Assembly (NCBI GenBank): GCA_902495835.1
Contig: CABUYS010000043.1
Location: 1 to 10,109, forward strand
DNA length: 10,109 nt
Source of the DNA: an uncultured Oscillospiraceae bacterium
GTDB lineage: Bacteria > Bacillota > Clostridia > Oscillospirales > Acutalibacteraceae
Direction: 5' to 3'
Positions within the stretch are counted from its first letter, which is position 1. Each line of letters begins with the position of its first letter. Below the pieces are notes generated by a model. That model was not told the DNA's origin. It saw only the letters and a list, made by a program, of their open reading frames with translations, and did no database searches. A program made the position numbers and the translations under genes. Positions 1 through 6,384 of the stretch are shown here, in pieces.

Positions 1-2
1 AA

Positions 3-413
3 ACATGGCAAAATTCGCCCAAATTCAAAGATTTAACTCCGAAAACAGACTACAATTTCGTCTACAGATTTAAAGACAGCGAACTTCGCTGCGCCTCCAA
101 TACGAGCGATGCAATGAAAATATCCACAAAAGACTCCGCTCCTGCCGCGCCTAATAGCCCGAAAGTTAAGAGGCGTACCAATCACGAAATAACACTGGAA
201 GGCAACGAACTTCTGGAATTTTCTAAAGATAACGGAAAAACATGGCAGTCTTCTCCTGTTTTTTCGAACTTAAAGGGAAGTACAAAATGTGAATTTGTTT
301 CAAGAGTTAAAGAAAATGACGACCATGTCGCGGGACTTGTAAGTAAGCCTACCAAAACTTCGACAAGAAATTGGCTTACGCATTTGATAGTTAATCGTTT
401 GCTCGGTGATTAA
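3..413 (+). CDS. C-terminal fragment of a repeat-containing surface protein
   Basis: The frame is open from the first bases of the window, so this is the last 136 residues of a longer protein whose start lies upstream. An ATG at 114 is internal, because the homologous repeat begins before it. Two copies of a fibronectin-III-like unit are visible. The first begins at TWQNSPKF and continues through YNFVYRFK. The second has FSKDNGKTWQSSPVF, then a FVSRVKENDDHVA segment and a TKTSTRN end. The pattern 'DNGKTWQ-SP-F--L----Y-F--R-K' is common in extracellular proteins of gut Clostridia, where it serves as a spacer or adhesion domain. SKDNGKTW also fits the Asp-box consensus SxDxGxTW, probably by shared local fold and not as evidence of a sialidase. 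The protein ends in a short hydrophobic stretch (WLTHLIVNRLLGD) with no LPXTG motif. It uses more GC-rich codons than the later genes. Binding target unknown. Confidence 0.8.
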   Translation, partial: TWQNSPKFKDLTPKTDYNFVYRFKDSELRCASNTSDAMKISTKDSAPAAPNSPKVKRRTNHEITLEGNELLEFSKDNGKTWQSSPVFSNLKGSTKCEFVSRVKENDDHVAGLVSKPTKTSTRNWLTHLIVNRLLGD

Positions 414-492
414 TTAAGTAAAATTCACTTTTATGCGAAAAAAGTCGATTAAATAAATTTATATGATCGTACGGAAAGGTTGAAATTTAAAT

Positions 493-1329
493 TTGAAGTT
501 AAAAAAAGTATGTTTTTTAGGAATGATATTTTGCATTATTTTTTCTCTGATGAGTAATTTTAGGGCTTGTGATAAAAAAGTTTTAAAAGAAGAAATATTT
601 AATATGTGCGAAAAATATAACGTGGGATTTTGTTATAAAAATCCTTTAAATAAAGAAACACTGTGTTACAATTCTAAAAAAAGATATGACCCTGCAAGCA
701 CCAATAAAACATATTTGGCACTTTGCGTCTTTGATATGATTAAAGAGAAAAGAATAGATATAAGCGAAGTTTTGACATATCAAAAGCATCACAAATACGG
801 TGGAAGCGGAAAAATTCAAAACGGAAGTATTGGCGATAAATACACCGTGCAGCAGCTTCTTGAATTGTTAATTACGCAGAGCGACAATATCGCTTCTCGA
901 ATGCTAAGGGAAAGAGTAGGGGAAGATAATTTAAAAGATTTTTTGGCTAAAATCGGAACTCCCGTTACTTCCCCTAAATGTATCAACCAAATTTTTAGCT
1001 CCGAAGATTTAATTAAACATTTGGAAGCTCTTTATAATCTTGTTTCGGAAAAATCGGTTTTGTCCGAAAAAGCAAAAATTTATTTTTCGTCAGGAATTTA
1101 TAACGATAAAATTCCTGCGGGAGTACCGTCTTTACATGTTTTGCACAAGCCCGGATGGATACCGTACAAGCTGATTTGCAATGACGAGGCTATAATTTAT
1201 GACAAAAATAATAATCCTTACTTTTTAGCTGTAATGTCGCAGGGTATTCCCGAAGAAAAGCAATCTGAATTTTTTAAAACTTTAAGCTCCAAAATCTATG
1301 ATTATCACTGCTGCGAAGAGCTTAGTTAA
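493..1329 (+). CDS. Secreted serine hydrolase of the class A beta-lactamase / penicillin-binding fold
   Basis: This 278-aa protein starts at TTG 493, preceded by GGAAAGG at 473-479 with a rather long spacer. That start gives a signal peptide (MKLKKVCFLG then a hydrophobic core to about residue 20); later ATGs would remove its basic end. Cleavage is probably near FRA-C26; the site is not a good lipobox. Fold motifs appear in order: S69-T-N-K72 (SxxK nucleophile), S130-D-N132 (SDN loop) and K219-P-G221 at the KTG position, the spacing expected for the beta-lactamase-like family. The usual KTG/KSG Thr or Ser is Pro here, and I see no clear omega-loop ExxLN, so efficient beta-lactam hydrolysis is not supported. 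It is more likely a cell-wall-related serine hydrolase or acyl-binding protein acting outside the membrane. It lies 42 nt upstream of the next gene and probably shares its transcript. Confidence 0.78.
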   Translation: MKLKKVCFLGMIFCIIFSLMSNFRACDKKVLKEEIFNMCEKYNVGFCYKNPLNKETLCYNSKKRYDPASTNKTYLALCVFDMIKEKRIDISEVLTYQKHHKYGGSGKIQNGSIGDKYTVQQLLELLITQSDNIASRMLRERVGEDNLKDFLAKIGTPVTSPKCINQIFSSEDLIKHLEALYNLVSEKSVLSEKAKIYFSSGIYNDKIPAGVPSLHVLHKPGWIPYKLICNDEAIIYDKNNNPYFLAVMSQGIPEEKQSEFFKTLSSKIYDYHCCEELS

Positions 1330-1371
1330 AGTTTTATTTTGATTGAAACTAAAGCTAAGGAGTTAAAATTT

Positions 1372-2625
1372 ATGAAAGTAAAAAAAGAATCGGTTTATAA
1401 AATTATAATCGGAATCTTAATATTACTTCAGTTTGCTGAAATTGTTTTAGGTGCGAATTACTATTTCAGCAATAAAATTAAACCTACATATAATCCTGAT
1501 CTAGTTACATATTTACTAAATAATTATTCTTCAAAAGCGGATATATTCGATACGGAAAAATATGATTTATTTGTAAGCGGAGAAGCTCATGCCACGCAAA
1601 AAAATTACGATGTTCAAATGGAAATGATCAAACACTTAAGTGAAAATTCGGATTTGAGATATATTATCGCCGAAGATAGCATGGCAAATGCTTTGCTTAT
1701 AAACTCTTATCTTGAAACCGGAAACACGGATAAGTTGGATATTGTCTTTAAAGAATTAAAAAACACCTATGCCGGTAATATCGAAGGTTACAAATTTTTT
1801 CAAAATCTTTATGAATTTCGTAAAACCTTGCCCGACGATAAAAAATTTACGTATTTGGGAGTAGACATCGAGCACCAAACTAATTTGACGGTTTCTTATC
1901 TTTATGACGTAGCTTCGAGAAACGGTGTGTATGAAAATATAAAAGAATTTATTGAAAATTTCAAACAGAAAAAAGAGAAAAACGAATTAATATCTTCTCT
2001 GGAAAAAATTTATTCCGATATTGAAAAAAATTCTGATGTGTATTCCGAAAAGCTTGGTGAAGAATTTTGGATATTCAAATATCTTATAAAAAATACTTTG
2101 AATACATACAAATCGAAATTAATTAAAGACGGAACTCAGTGGGGCGTTTTCAGAGAAGAAATAATGAAGGAAAATTTTTATGAAATTTATAATCATTTTC
2201 CCAAAGGAAAGTATTACGGTCAGTGGGGGCTTGAGCATGCATATTTAAGTAATTTGAAAACGGACAACTATCCCGAGGATAAACCTCGTTTGGCAACTGC
2301 TTTAAACAGTGAGGAAAATTCTCCCGTAAAAAACAAAGTGTGCTCGACGGCGATAAGGTATTTTGATTCGTTTCAGACAAATCTTAAAGGGTTCGAGCCC
2401 GAAAAAATAAACAATCCGGTTTCTAATAATTACAGTGAAATAGATTCGCTTAAGCTTTTTGCACAAGATAGTATTCAATTTTTTAAGCTAGACTCCGAAG
2501 GTAGTCCGTTTTCTAAAGAGTTATATTTTATACCTGAAAATTCTTCAAAATCAGGAGTTACAACCGATTACTTTAAAAATATTATAGTTGTAAAGAACTC
2601 TTCCGCGTGCGGTAAGCTATCATGA
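1372..2625 (+). CDS. Membrane-anchored erythromycin-esterase/ChaN-like superfamily protein
   Basis: This 417-aa protein starts at ATG 1372, with AAGGAG at 1357-1362 and a 9-nt spacer. The frame stays open upstream to a TTG at 1339, but that would include the ribosome binding site. Residues 1-27 form a basic then hydrophobic segment (MKVKKESVYK, IIIGILILLQ), an uncleaved anchor or signal peptide, so the rest is extracellular. The body resembles the EreA/ChaN (Tiki-like) superfamily: VSGEAHA at 68-74 (family GExxH), IIAED at 98-102, GVDIEHQ at 163-169, FREEIMKENF at 260-269 (family RDxxMxxN) and WGLEHAY at 285-291, where the family has a catalytic His. The glutamates and histidines typical of this group are therefore present. 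The substrate is unknown, and macrolide resistance should not be assumed because most members act on other compounds. It is probably co-transcribed with the serine hydrolase, suggesting an envelope or secreted-hydrolase role. No GC-rich terminator follows directly; the hairpin at 2807-2833 may end the message. Confidence 0.65.
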   Translation: MKVKKESVYKIIIGILILLQFAEIVLGANYYFSNKIKPTYNPDLVTYLLNNYSSKADIFDTEKYDLFVSGEAHATQKNYDVQMEMIKHLSENSDLRYIIAEDSMANALLINSYLETGNTDKLDIVFKELKNTYAGNIEGYKFFQNLYEFRKTLPDDKKFTYLGVDIEHQTNLTVSYLYDVASRNGVYENIKEFIENFKQKKEKNELISSLEKIYSDIEKNSDVYSEKLGEEFWIFKYLIKNTLNTYKSKLIKDGTQWGVFREEIMKENFYEIYNHFPKGKYYGQWGLEHAYLSNLKTDNYPEDKPRLATALNSEENSPVKNKVCSTAIRYFDSFQTNLKGFEPEKINNPVSNNYSEIDSLKLFAQDSIQFFKLDSEGSPFSKELYFIPENSSKSGVTTDYFKNIIVVKNSSACGKLS

Positions 2626-2738
2626 AGCTGATGATGTATTGAATTTTTTTATTGAAAGTTTTCAGATGATATTTTATAATTTTCAAAATTAGAAAAATAA
2701 AAAATTAATTAAACAAAAAATAATATATCGATAACGTG

Positions 2739-2767
2739 TTGACAAACATAAAAAGTTATGATATAAT
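2739..2767 (+). promoter_or_regulatory. Consensus sigma-A promoter with extended -10
   Basis: TTGACA at 2739-2744 and TATAAT at 2762-2767 are separated by exactly 17 nt, and TGA just before the -10 gives an extended -10 (TGnTATAAT). Both hexamers match the consensus fully. The predicted start near 2774 is only about 60 nt upstream of a strong terminator, so this promoter appears to drive a short RNA and not the protein gene further on. Confidence 0.8.
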
Positions 2768-2773
2768 AAAATA

Positions 2774-2833
2774 CGTTGACAGACAACTTTTGAATAAATA
2801 TTTTTGCAGCGCATTTATGTGCGCTGTTTTTTT
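2774..2833 (+). ncRNA. Putative small RNA of about 60 nt between promoter and terminator
   Basis: Transcription from the promoter at 2739-2767 would begin near 2774 and stop at the hairpin plus T-run ending at 2833. The predicted RNA has a small 5' hairpin (GTTG 2775-2778, loop ACAGA, CAAC 2784-2787), an A/T-rich single-stranded middle (2788-2806) and a 3' terminator hairpin. I find no open reading frame with a ribosome site in it. It does not match an RNA family I recognise. It could be a trans-acting small RNA, or a leader that terminates early and occasionally reads into the gene at 2908. The endpoints are inferred from the promoter and terminator. Confidence 0.5.
2807..2833 (+). terminator. 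Rho-independent terminator
   Basis: CAGCGCA (2807-2813) pairs with TGCGCTG (2820-2826) in a 7-bp GC-rich stem with a 6-nt loop, followed by seven T residues (2827-2833). It ends the predicted small RNA and may also end the 493-2625 transcript. Confidence 0.85.
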
Positions 2834-2847
2834 ATTTTAAAAAACTA

Positions 2848-2876
2848 TTTACAAAGTACTAAATGTATGATATAAT
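2848..2876 (+). promoter_or_regulatory. Near-consensus promoter for the 186-aa secreted protein gene
   Basis: TTTACA at 2848-2853, a 17-nt spacer and TATAAT at 2871-2876 with TGA before it (extended -10). It lies just after the terminator and about 30 nt before ATG 2908. An upstream in-frame ATG at 2863 lies inside this promoter and would be absent from most of the transcript, which supports the start at 2908. Confidence 0.8.
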
Positions 2877-2907
2877 AATGTTACAAAATAAAAGAAAGGA
2901 TGTAATT

Positions 2908-3468
2908 ATGAAATTAAAAAAATTTTTAAGTATACTGTTATTAGGAGGGATGGTGGCTTCAAGCGTTCCTGCTACACGTGCATTGACGCCGGAACAGAGA
3001 GAAGAAATTAAACGAATTACAACAGGTTGTTTAGATAATAGTAACTATACATTAAATAAAGAATTGTTAGAACTTTTGTGTGGCTTTGTTTGTAATGTAG
3101 ATATGAAAATCGAAGAAGATATAACCGCTTCTAAACAGATATTAGCTTTTTTAAATCGAATTGCATTATCAAAAGGAAAAGAGTTTCGTGCACCAATAGA
3201 TACAGTGGCTCACATCTGTTCTGCTTATGAGTTATTCAATAAAGAATTTAGTAAAGAAGAGTACAAATTAGTTACTGATAAGTTAAAATATATTGCACGT
3301 GAAAACAACACAGAATTTAGTTCGGACTTAGGAAAATGTTTAATAACAAGGTGCAGATTTTTAGTTGAAGTATTAAATCAACATGCAATTTCAAAGGGCT
3401 TAGTAGTATCCGATACATCTAAAAAAATCGACGGGCCATCCGATGGATTAAAATTTTTCCGCGTTTAA
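2908..3468 (+). CDS. Small secreted helical protein of unknown function
   Basis: This 186-aa protein starts at ATG 2908, with GAAAGGA at 2894-2900 seven bases upstream. An upstream ATG at 2863 is rejected because it lies within the promoter. Residues 1-25 are a clear Sec signal peptide: MKLKKFLSIL, then a hydrophobic core LLGGMVASSV and PATRA, with likely cleavage after A25. The mature part is predicted alpha-helical, with four cysteines between residues 41 and 104 and two at 144 and 149. Segments around 80-110 (FLNRIALSKGKEF...) and 126-160 (KLKYIARENNTEF...) look weakly alike, so an internal helical repeat is possible. No domain family is recognised. Unlike the later proteins of the cluster it has almost no tail beyond a short polar end. 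It has its own promoter and terminator, so it is probably monocistronic. Confidence 0.85.
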   Translation: MKLKKFLSILLLGGMVASSVPATRALTPEQREEIKRITTGCLDNSNYTLNKELLELLCGFVCNVDMKIEEDITASKQILAFLNRIALSKGKEFRAPIDTVAHICSAYELFNKEFSKEEYKLVTDKLKYIARENNTEFSSDLGKCLITRCRFLVEVLNQHAISKGLVVSDTSKKIDGPSDGLKFFRV

Positions 3469-3494
3469 CGTATGTTAAATTTTCAAATTTACTT

Positions 3495-3540
3495 CCTCTA
3501 GCGTTTTATAGAACGTTAGAGGGATATTTTATGTTTTTTG
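3495..3540 (+). terminator. Rho-independent terminator after the 186-aa gene
   Basis: CCTCTAGCGTT (3495-3505) pairs with AACGTTAGAGG (3512-3522) over 11 bp with one G-T pair and a 6-nt loop. A T-rich tail follows, ending in TTTTTT near 3539. It begins 27 nt after the stop codon. Confidence 0.85.
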
Positions 3541-3779
3541 GTAGGTAAACAGCAAGCACTGAAGTTATTTTTTCTATAGTGACTTTTGAATTTAACATCA
3601 AAATTATATCAGTTTAAATTGCGTTAATTAATAAAAACAAATTTATTTGAATTATACTTAACCAACTAATAAGGTACAATCATAGATTAAAGCACTATTT
3701 TATAAAAATTCATACAAAAACTATAAATAATTTTTTACGGCGTATAAATTAAAATAAGTTATAATATATCCGATGTTTA

Positions 3780-3808
3780 TTGACAAGTGTAAAAAAATAT
3801 TGTACAAT
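3780..3808 (+). promoter_or_regulatory. Strong sigma-A promoter upstream of the 368-aa gene
   Basis: TTGACA at 3780-3785, a 17-nt spacer and TACAAT at 3803-3808. The predicted start is near 3815, at the left edge of a perfect palindrome. It is the best promoter between the terminator at 3540 and the start codon at 4098. Confidence 0.7.
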
Positions 3809-3814
3809 TTTTAG

Positions 3815-3833
3815 TTGTAATTAATAATTACAA
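3815..3833. promoter_or_regulatory. Perfect 19-bp palindrome at the predicted transcription start (operator candidate)
   Basis: TTGTAATTA, one central A, then TAATTACAA: 9-bp perfect arms. Its position over the predicted +1 of the promoter at 3780-3808 is where repressors commonly bind. In such AT-rich DNA chance palindromes occur, so a regulatory role is inferred from position and arm length. Confidence 0.45.
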
Positions 3834-4051
3834 AACGAATATATAATTTTAATATATTAATTTTTAAAAATTATTTTTTAAATTTGCACTGTAAGATTAT
3901 TATTAAAGTTAAATAAGCATTTCGTAATAAAAAAACACATGTAATTTTATTGTTACATTTTTGCGTTAGGTAAAAAGTTTTACAACTAAAATTATTCAAA
4001 GTAGAGCTGTTAAATTGAATATTTAAAAAATTTTGATTTTTTATAGTACAA

Positions 4052-4070
4052 TTTTAGTCGTAAACTAAAA
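4052..4070. promoter_or_regulatory. Inverted repeat TTTTAGT-N5-ACTAAAA overlapping a TACAAT box
   Basis: TTTTAGT (4052-4058) and ACTAAAA (4064-4070) are perfect 7-bp arms around CGTAA. Directly upstream, TACAAT (4047-4052) repeats the -10 and downstream context seen at 3803-3820 (GTACAATTTT, then AGTYGTAA), but no good -35 lies 17 nt upstream. It could be a second, activator-dependent promoter or an operator 27 nt before the start codon. Confidence 0.4.
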
Positions 4071-4097
4071 ATATTTTATAGTAAAGAAGTTTTTTGT

Positions 4098-5204
4098 TTG
4101 AAATTGAAGAAATTTATGCTATGTTTTGTTGCTTTAGCTGTACTATCTCTAGGTATGCATTCTGTCGGGGCAGTTCCTGAAAAAGATCCTAAAGGATATT
4201 TAGATTTTGTTACAAAAAATTTTAAAAAAGAGGTCAATAAATATTTATCTAGGTTAAATTCTGCAAAATTAAATAATCCTACTTATGTTTTAAAATTTTT
4301 TAAAATTGCGTACAGTTATTACTTTCGCGTTACAGAAATTTTTTTAAGTTTAAAAAATGGCGACGGTTTTATAATAGATGACATAATGGATTCATTAAGA
4401 GCTATGAAAAATTGTTTACTGGAAAAAGGGGTGAAAAAAAATTCTGCTATATATCAATTAATCCGATATACATTTGGTGGATTAAATTTATTGTGCCTTT
4501 CACTCAAAGAAGAAAATTCTACTGTTTCTCGCGAAATGTTTAAAACCGCCAAATATTACTTTGAAGAATTTAAAAGTATAGAATTCACTGAAGGATTTTC
4601 CGGTTTAAAATCTGAAGTAGATGAATTACTGGATAGTCTTATCGCTAAAAGTGAAGAATATAATGGAACATCTTCAGAAAAATCAGTAAAAAAGCCAGAA
4701 TTAGAAGAACCGAAAGTGCCTTTGTGTCCTGGTAAAAGATGTAAATTATCAGAAATAGATCACGAAGGCACCGCAGTTGAAGTTGAAAGTATCGATTCTT
4801 CAGTAAAGCCTGCTTCATCTGCTCAGATAGGACGCAGTATTTCTTCCGAAGGAGTTTTAGATAAAGAAAAATGTGTTTGCGACGCTTTTTTAACAAATCC
4901 GCAAGATTCTTCAGTCACTGCGAATCCTATTGTAATGACTTTTACGCATTTTAGCGGCATTGAACCTGTAGATGCTTTTAATACACAAGATGAAGATAAA
5001 GCCCTCGGTTATGAAGTCAGAGTTTTAGATTCTAGACCTGAAGAACACCCTAGTTTATCATCAGATAAATTAGATTTTGAACGATTTTGCGAAGGTGTGG
5101 ATTTTCTTTGCTGTCCGTACGATGATTGTTTTGGACTTAATTCAAGTGAATTATTTTGGGGAACTGATGATTTTGGTTCCGGTGAATTCGGTGAAAACTC
5201 TTAA
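4098..5204 (+). CDS. Secreted helical protein with acidic low-complexity tail and basic KRCKL motif
   Basis: This 368-aa protein starts at TTG 4098, with a weak AAAGAAG at 4083-4089. This start yields a complete signal peptide (MKLKKFMLCF, core VALAVLSLGM, HSVGA), with likely cleavage after A25. Residues 30-190 are predicted helical, with many F, Y, L and K. From about 191 the chain becomes polar and acidic, rich in S, E and D, and looks disordered. At 211-217 it has PGKRCKL, similar to the SKRRKL motif of the 558-aa protein and loosely to the c-Myc nuclear signal. The tail also holds cysteines at 259, 261, 331, 338, 339 and 344, and ends in an acidic, glycine- and aromatic-rich stretch. No known domain is recognised. 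It is first in a probable unit with the 305-aa gene, 65 nt downstream. Confidence 0.82.
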   Translation: MKLKKFMLCFVALAVLSLGMHSVGAVPEKDPKGYLDFVTKNFKKEVNKYLSRLNSAKLNNPTYVLKFFKIAYSYYFRVTEIFLSLKNGDGFIIDDIMDSLRAMKNCLLEKGVKKNSAIYQLIRYTFGGLNLLCLSLKEENSTVSREMFKTAKYYFEEFKSIEFTEGFSGLKSEVDELLDSLIAKSEEYNGTSSEKSVKKPELEEPKVPLCPGKRCKLSEIDHEGTAVEVESIDSSVKPASSAQIGRSISSEGVLDKEKCVCDAFLTNPQDSSVTANPIVMTFTHFSGIEPVDAFNTQDEDKALGYEVRVLDSRPEEHPSLSSDKLDFERFCEGVDFLCCPYDDCFGLNSSELFWGTDDFGSGEFGENS

Positions 5205-5205
5205 A

Positions 5206-5227
5206 TTAATAAAATTAATTTTATTAA
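5206..5227. repeat. Perfect AT-only palindrome after the stop codon
   Basis: TTAATAAAA (5206-5214), TTAA, TTTTATTAA (5219-5227): a perfect 22-bp palindrome starting two bases after the stop of the 368-aa gene. With no GC pairs and no following T-run it is a poor intrinsic terminator. It may be a 3' RNA hairpin or a protein site. Confidence 0.5.
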
Positions 5228-5269
5228 GCTTATAAAAGTTGTTGATGTGAAATTTTAGGGAGATAGACT

Positions 5270-6187
5270 ATGAATTTTGGTAAAAAATTATTAAGTACAG
5301 TTTTAGCGATAGGATTTTTTTCCGGTGTATCTTCAACCAAGGCGCTTGAAGATATATATGAACAGGAGCTTGATGCATTTAAAAAAATTATGTTTCCTGC
5401 GGATAAAAATGAAATCACAGTAGTGCATTTACCGTCGTTTTATAGATATTTACAGCGGCTGTTTTTTCTAATAGTAAGTGACGATAAAAATGACTCAAAG
5501 CTAGGAGACATATACATATTAAGAAATTTTATCGAAAAAATACTAACAAGAATTAAGAAGAATGATAATGATATTAGAATAATTAGGGAAAAAGGTTATA
5601 TGGTTTTTGCGGAACTTATTGGTTTGATACTTAATTGCTCAAACGTTATTATATGCCAGATTGCGAATAACCAAGAATATACGATTAAAAATTTAAAGCC
5701 AGTTTTATATGTATATCAAGTAATTGATAAAGATATTTCTTTAACAGAAAAATTAAATCAATTTAAACTTTATGACATTTATTGTCATATGAAATGGTAT
5801 ATTTTTTCGGAATGTGTGTGCCACGGTAATCTTACTCCGGGTACTGTTATTGATAAAGGTATTTTGATTGCCCCCCAGTGGCTTGCACTTAGTTCTTTTG
5901 AAAGTTATAAAAACTGTGCTACTCGTATTGCCATGTATTATGCCAGTATCATTAACCCTGATTTTTATCAAATTGAAAGGCAGTATGACTCTTATTTTTC
6001 TAATCTGCCGTGGTTTGGCCAAAGTTGTCCTTTATGTGGACGAACAGATATAGTGGTTTTTAAATATCCTCAACCAGTTGTTGACGTAAACAGCGACGTT
6101 GATGGCAGTGGTTTCAGAGCGCTTTTTCCCAGTGAAGACTCTGATGAGGGTGATGGAAATATGCCTTTATTTCCTGTTTACGAATAG
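5270..6187 (+). CDS. Secreted helical protein, single-unit paralogue of the 558-aa protein
   Basis: This 305-aa protein starts at ATG 5270, with AGGGAG at 5257-5262 and a 7-nt spacer. The signal peptide is MNFGKKLLST, VLAIGFFSGV, SSTKA, with likely cleavage after A25. It is nearly colinear with that of the 558-aa protein (MNFIKKLLCG ... SSIKAL). The next part is also homologous: LPSFYRYLQRLFFLI (54-68) matches LPSIYKRMQKLFFLI, and VFAELIGLI (112-120) matches VCEELIYLI, followed by similar helices to about 186. This protein thus carries one copy of the helical unit and the other carries two. Residues 182-185 (CVCH) and 253-256 (CPLC, followed by GR) could bind a metal together, but that is a guess. 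The end (272-305) is acidic and glycine-rich. Function unknown. No strong promoter lies in the 65-nt gap upstream, so it is probably read with the 368-aa gene. Confidence 0.85.
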   Translation: MNFGKKLLSTVLAIGFFSGVSSTKALEDIYEQELDAFKKIMFPADKNEITVVHLPSFYRYLQRLFFLIVSDDKNDSKLGDIYILRNFIEKILTRIKKNDNDIRIIREKGYMVFAELIGLILNCSNVIICQIANNQEYTIKNLKPVLYVYQVIDKDISLTEKLNQFKLYDIYCHMKWYIFSECVCHGNLTPGTVIDKGILIAPQWLALSSFESYKNCATRIAMYYASIINPDFYQIERQYDSYFSNLPWFGQSCPLCGRTDIVVFKYPQPVVDVNSDVDGSGFRALFPSEDSDEGDGNMPLFPVYE

Positions 6188-6200
6188 TTTGAAAGTTATA

Positions 6201-6216
6201 AATAAAAATTTTTATT
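6201..6216. repeat. Perfect AT-only palindrome after the 305-aa gene
   Basis: AATAAAAA followed directly by TTTTTATT, 14 nt after the stop codon. It is placed like the AT-only palindrome after the 368-aa gene. It lacks a GC stem, so it is unlikely to be a strong terminator. Confidence 0.4.
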
Positions 6217-6340
6217 AAAGCATTTTTTGAAACAAAGATGTTTTTACGCCAATAAAATCACACGTCAGTGAGTAAAAACGCTATTTTATTAAAGGTAACA
6301 AATAGAATTTTAAAAAATATTTTGATATTATATTTGCACA

Positions 6341-6346
6341 TATAAT
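6341..6346 (+). promoter_or_regulatory. Possible -10 box for the 558-aa gene
   Basis: A perfect TATAAT lies 38 nt before ATG 6385. The hexamer 17 nt upstream (TATTTT, 6318-6323) is a poor -35, and TTGATA at 6322-6327 is too close (13 nt). The promoter is therefore uncertain. Confidence 0.35.
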
Positions 6347-6384
6347 ATTAATTGAAGTTATTAGTGTGTTGGAGGAAGTAAATT

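Larger units (their letters stand above)
3541..4097. other. Long AT-rich intergenic region with regulatory signals and no gene
   Basis: About 560 bp without a credible coding frame on either strand. Apart from the promoter and palindromes listed separately, it holds TATAAT at 3760-3765 with a poor -35, a short perfect AT palindrome at 3858-3873, and a weak hairpin (ATGTAA 3939-3944 with TTACAT 3953-3958) followed by TTTTT. The motif TTTTAGTYGTAA occurs three times: around 3809-3820 (+), 3981-3992 (- strand) and 4052-4063 (+). If the promoter at 3780-3808 drives the gene at 4098, its untranslated leader would be about 280 nt. No known riboswitch is recognised. Confidence 0.6.

Noticed and set aside
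427..445. Hairpin ACTTTT/AAAAGT between the first two genes as a terminator
   Set aside because: Only six mostly A-T pairs and no T-run; chance is likely in this composition.
1339..1371. TTG start adding 11 residues to the EreA-like protein
   Set aside because: The added segment contains the AAGGAG that serves ATG 1372.
2150..2380. Minus-strand open frame within the EreA-like gene, and similar minus-strand frames at 4645-4896, 5230-5418, 5753-6022, 8852-9118, 9703-9945 and 9830-10069
   Set aside because: Each overlaps a well-supported + strand gene (signal peptide, ribosome site, motifs), lacks its own convincing ribosome site and shows no family features.
493..2625. Calling the two hydrolases antibiotic-resistance genes
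   Set aside because: Family resemblance only; the KTG motif is altered and the EreA/ChaN superfamily is functionally broad.
2863..2907. Upstream ATG extension of the 186-aa protein
   Set aside because: The ATG lies inside the promoter (before the predicted +1), and the ATG at 2908 has a good ribosome site and starts the signal peptide.
3584..3603. Inverted repeat TTTTGA/TCAAAA
   Set aside because: Short, AT-rich and without promoter or terminator context.
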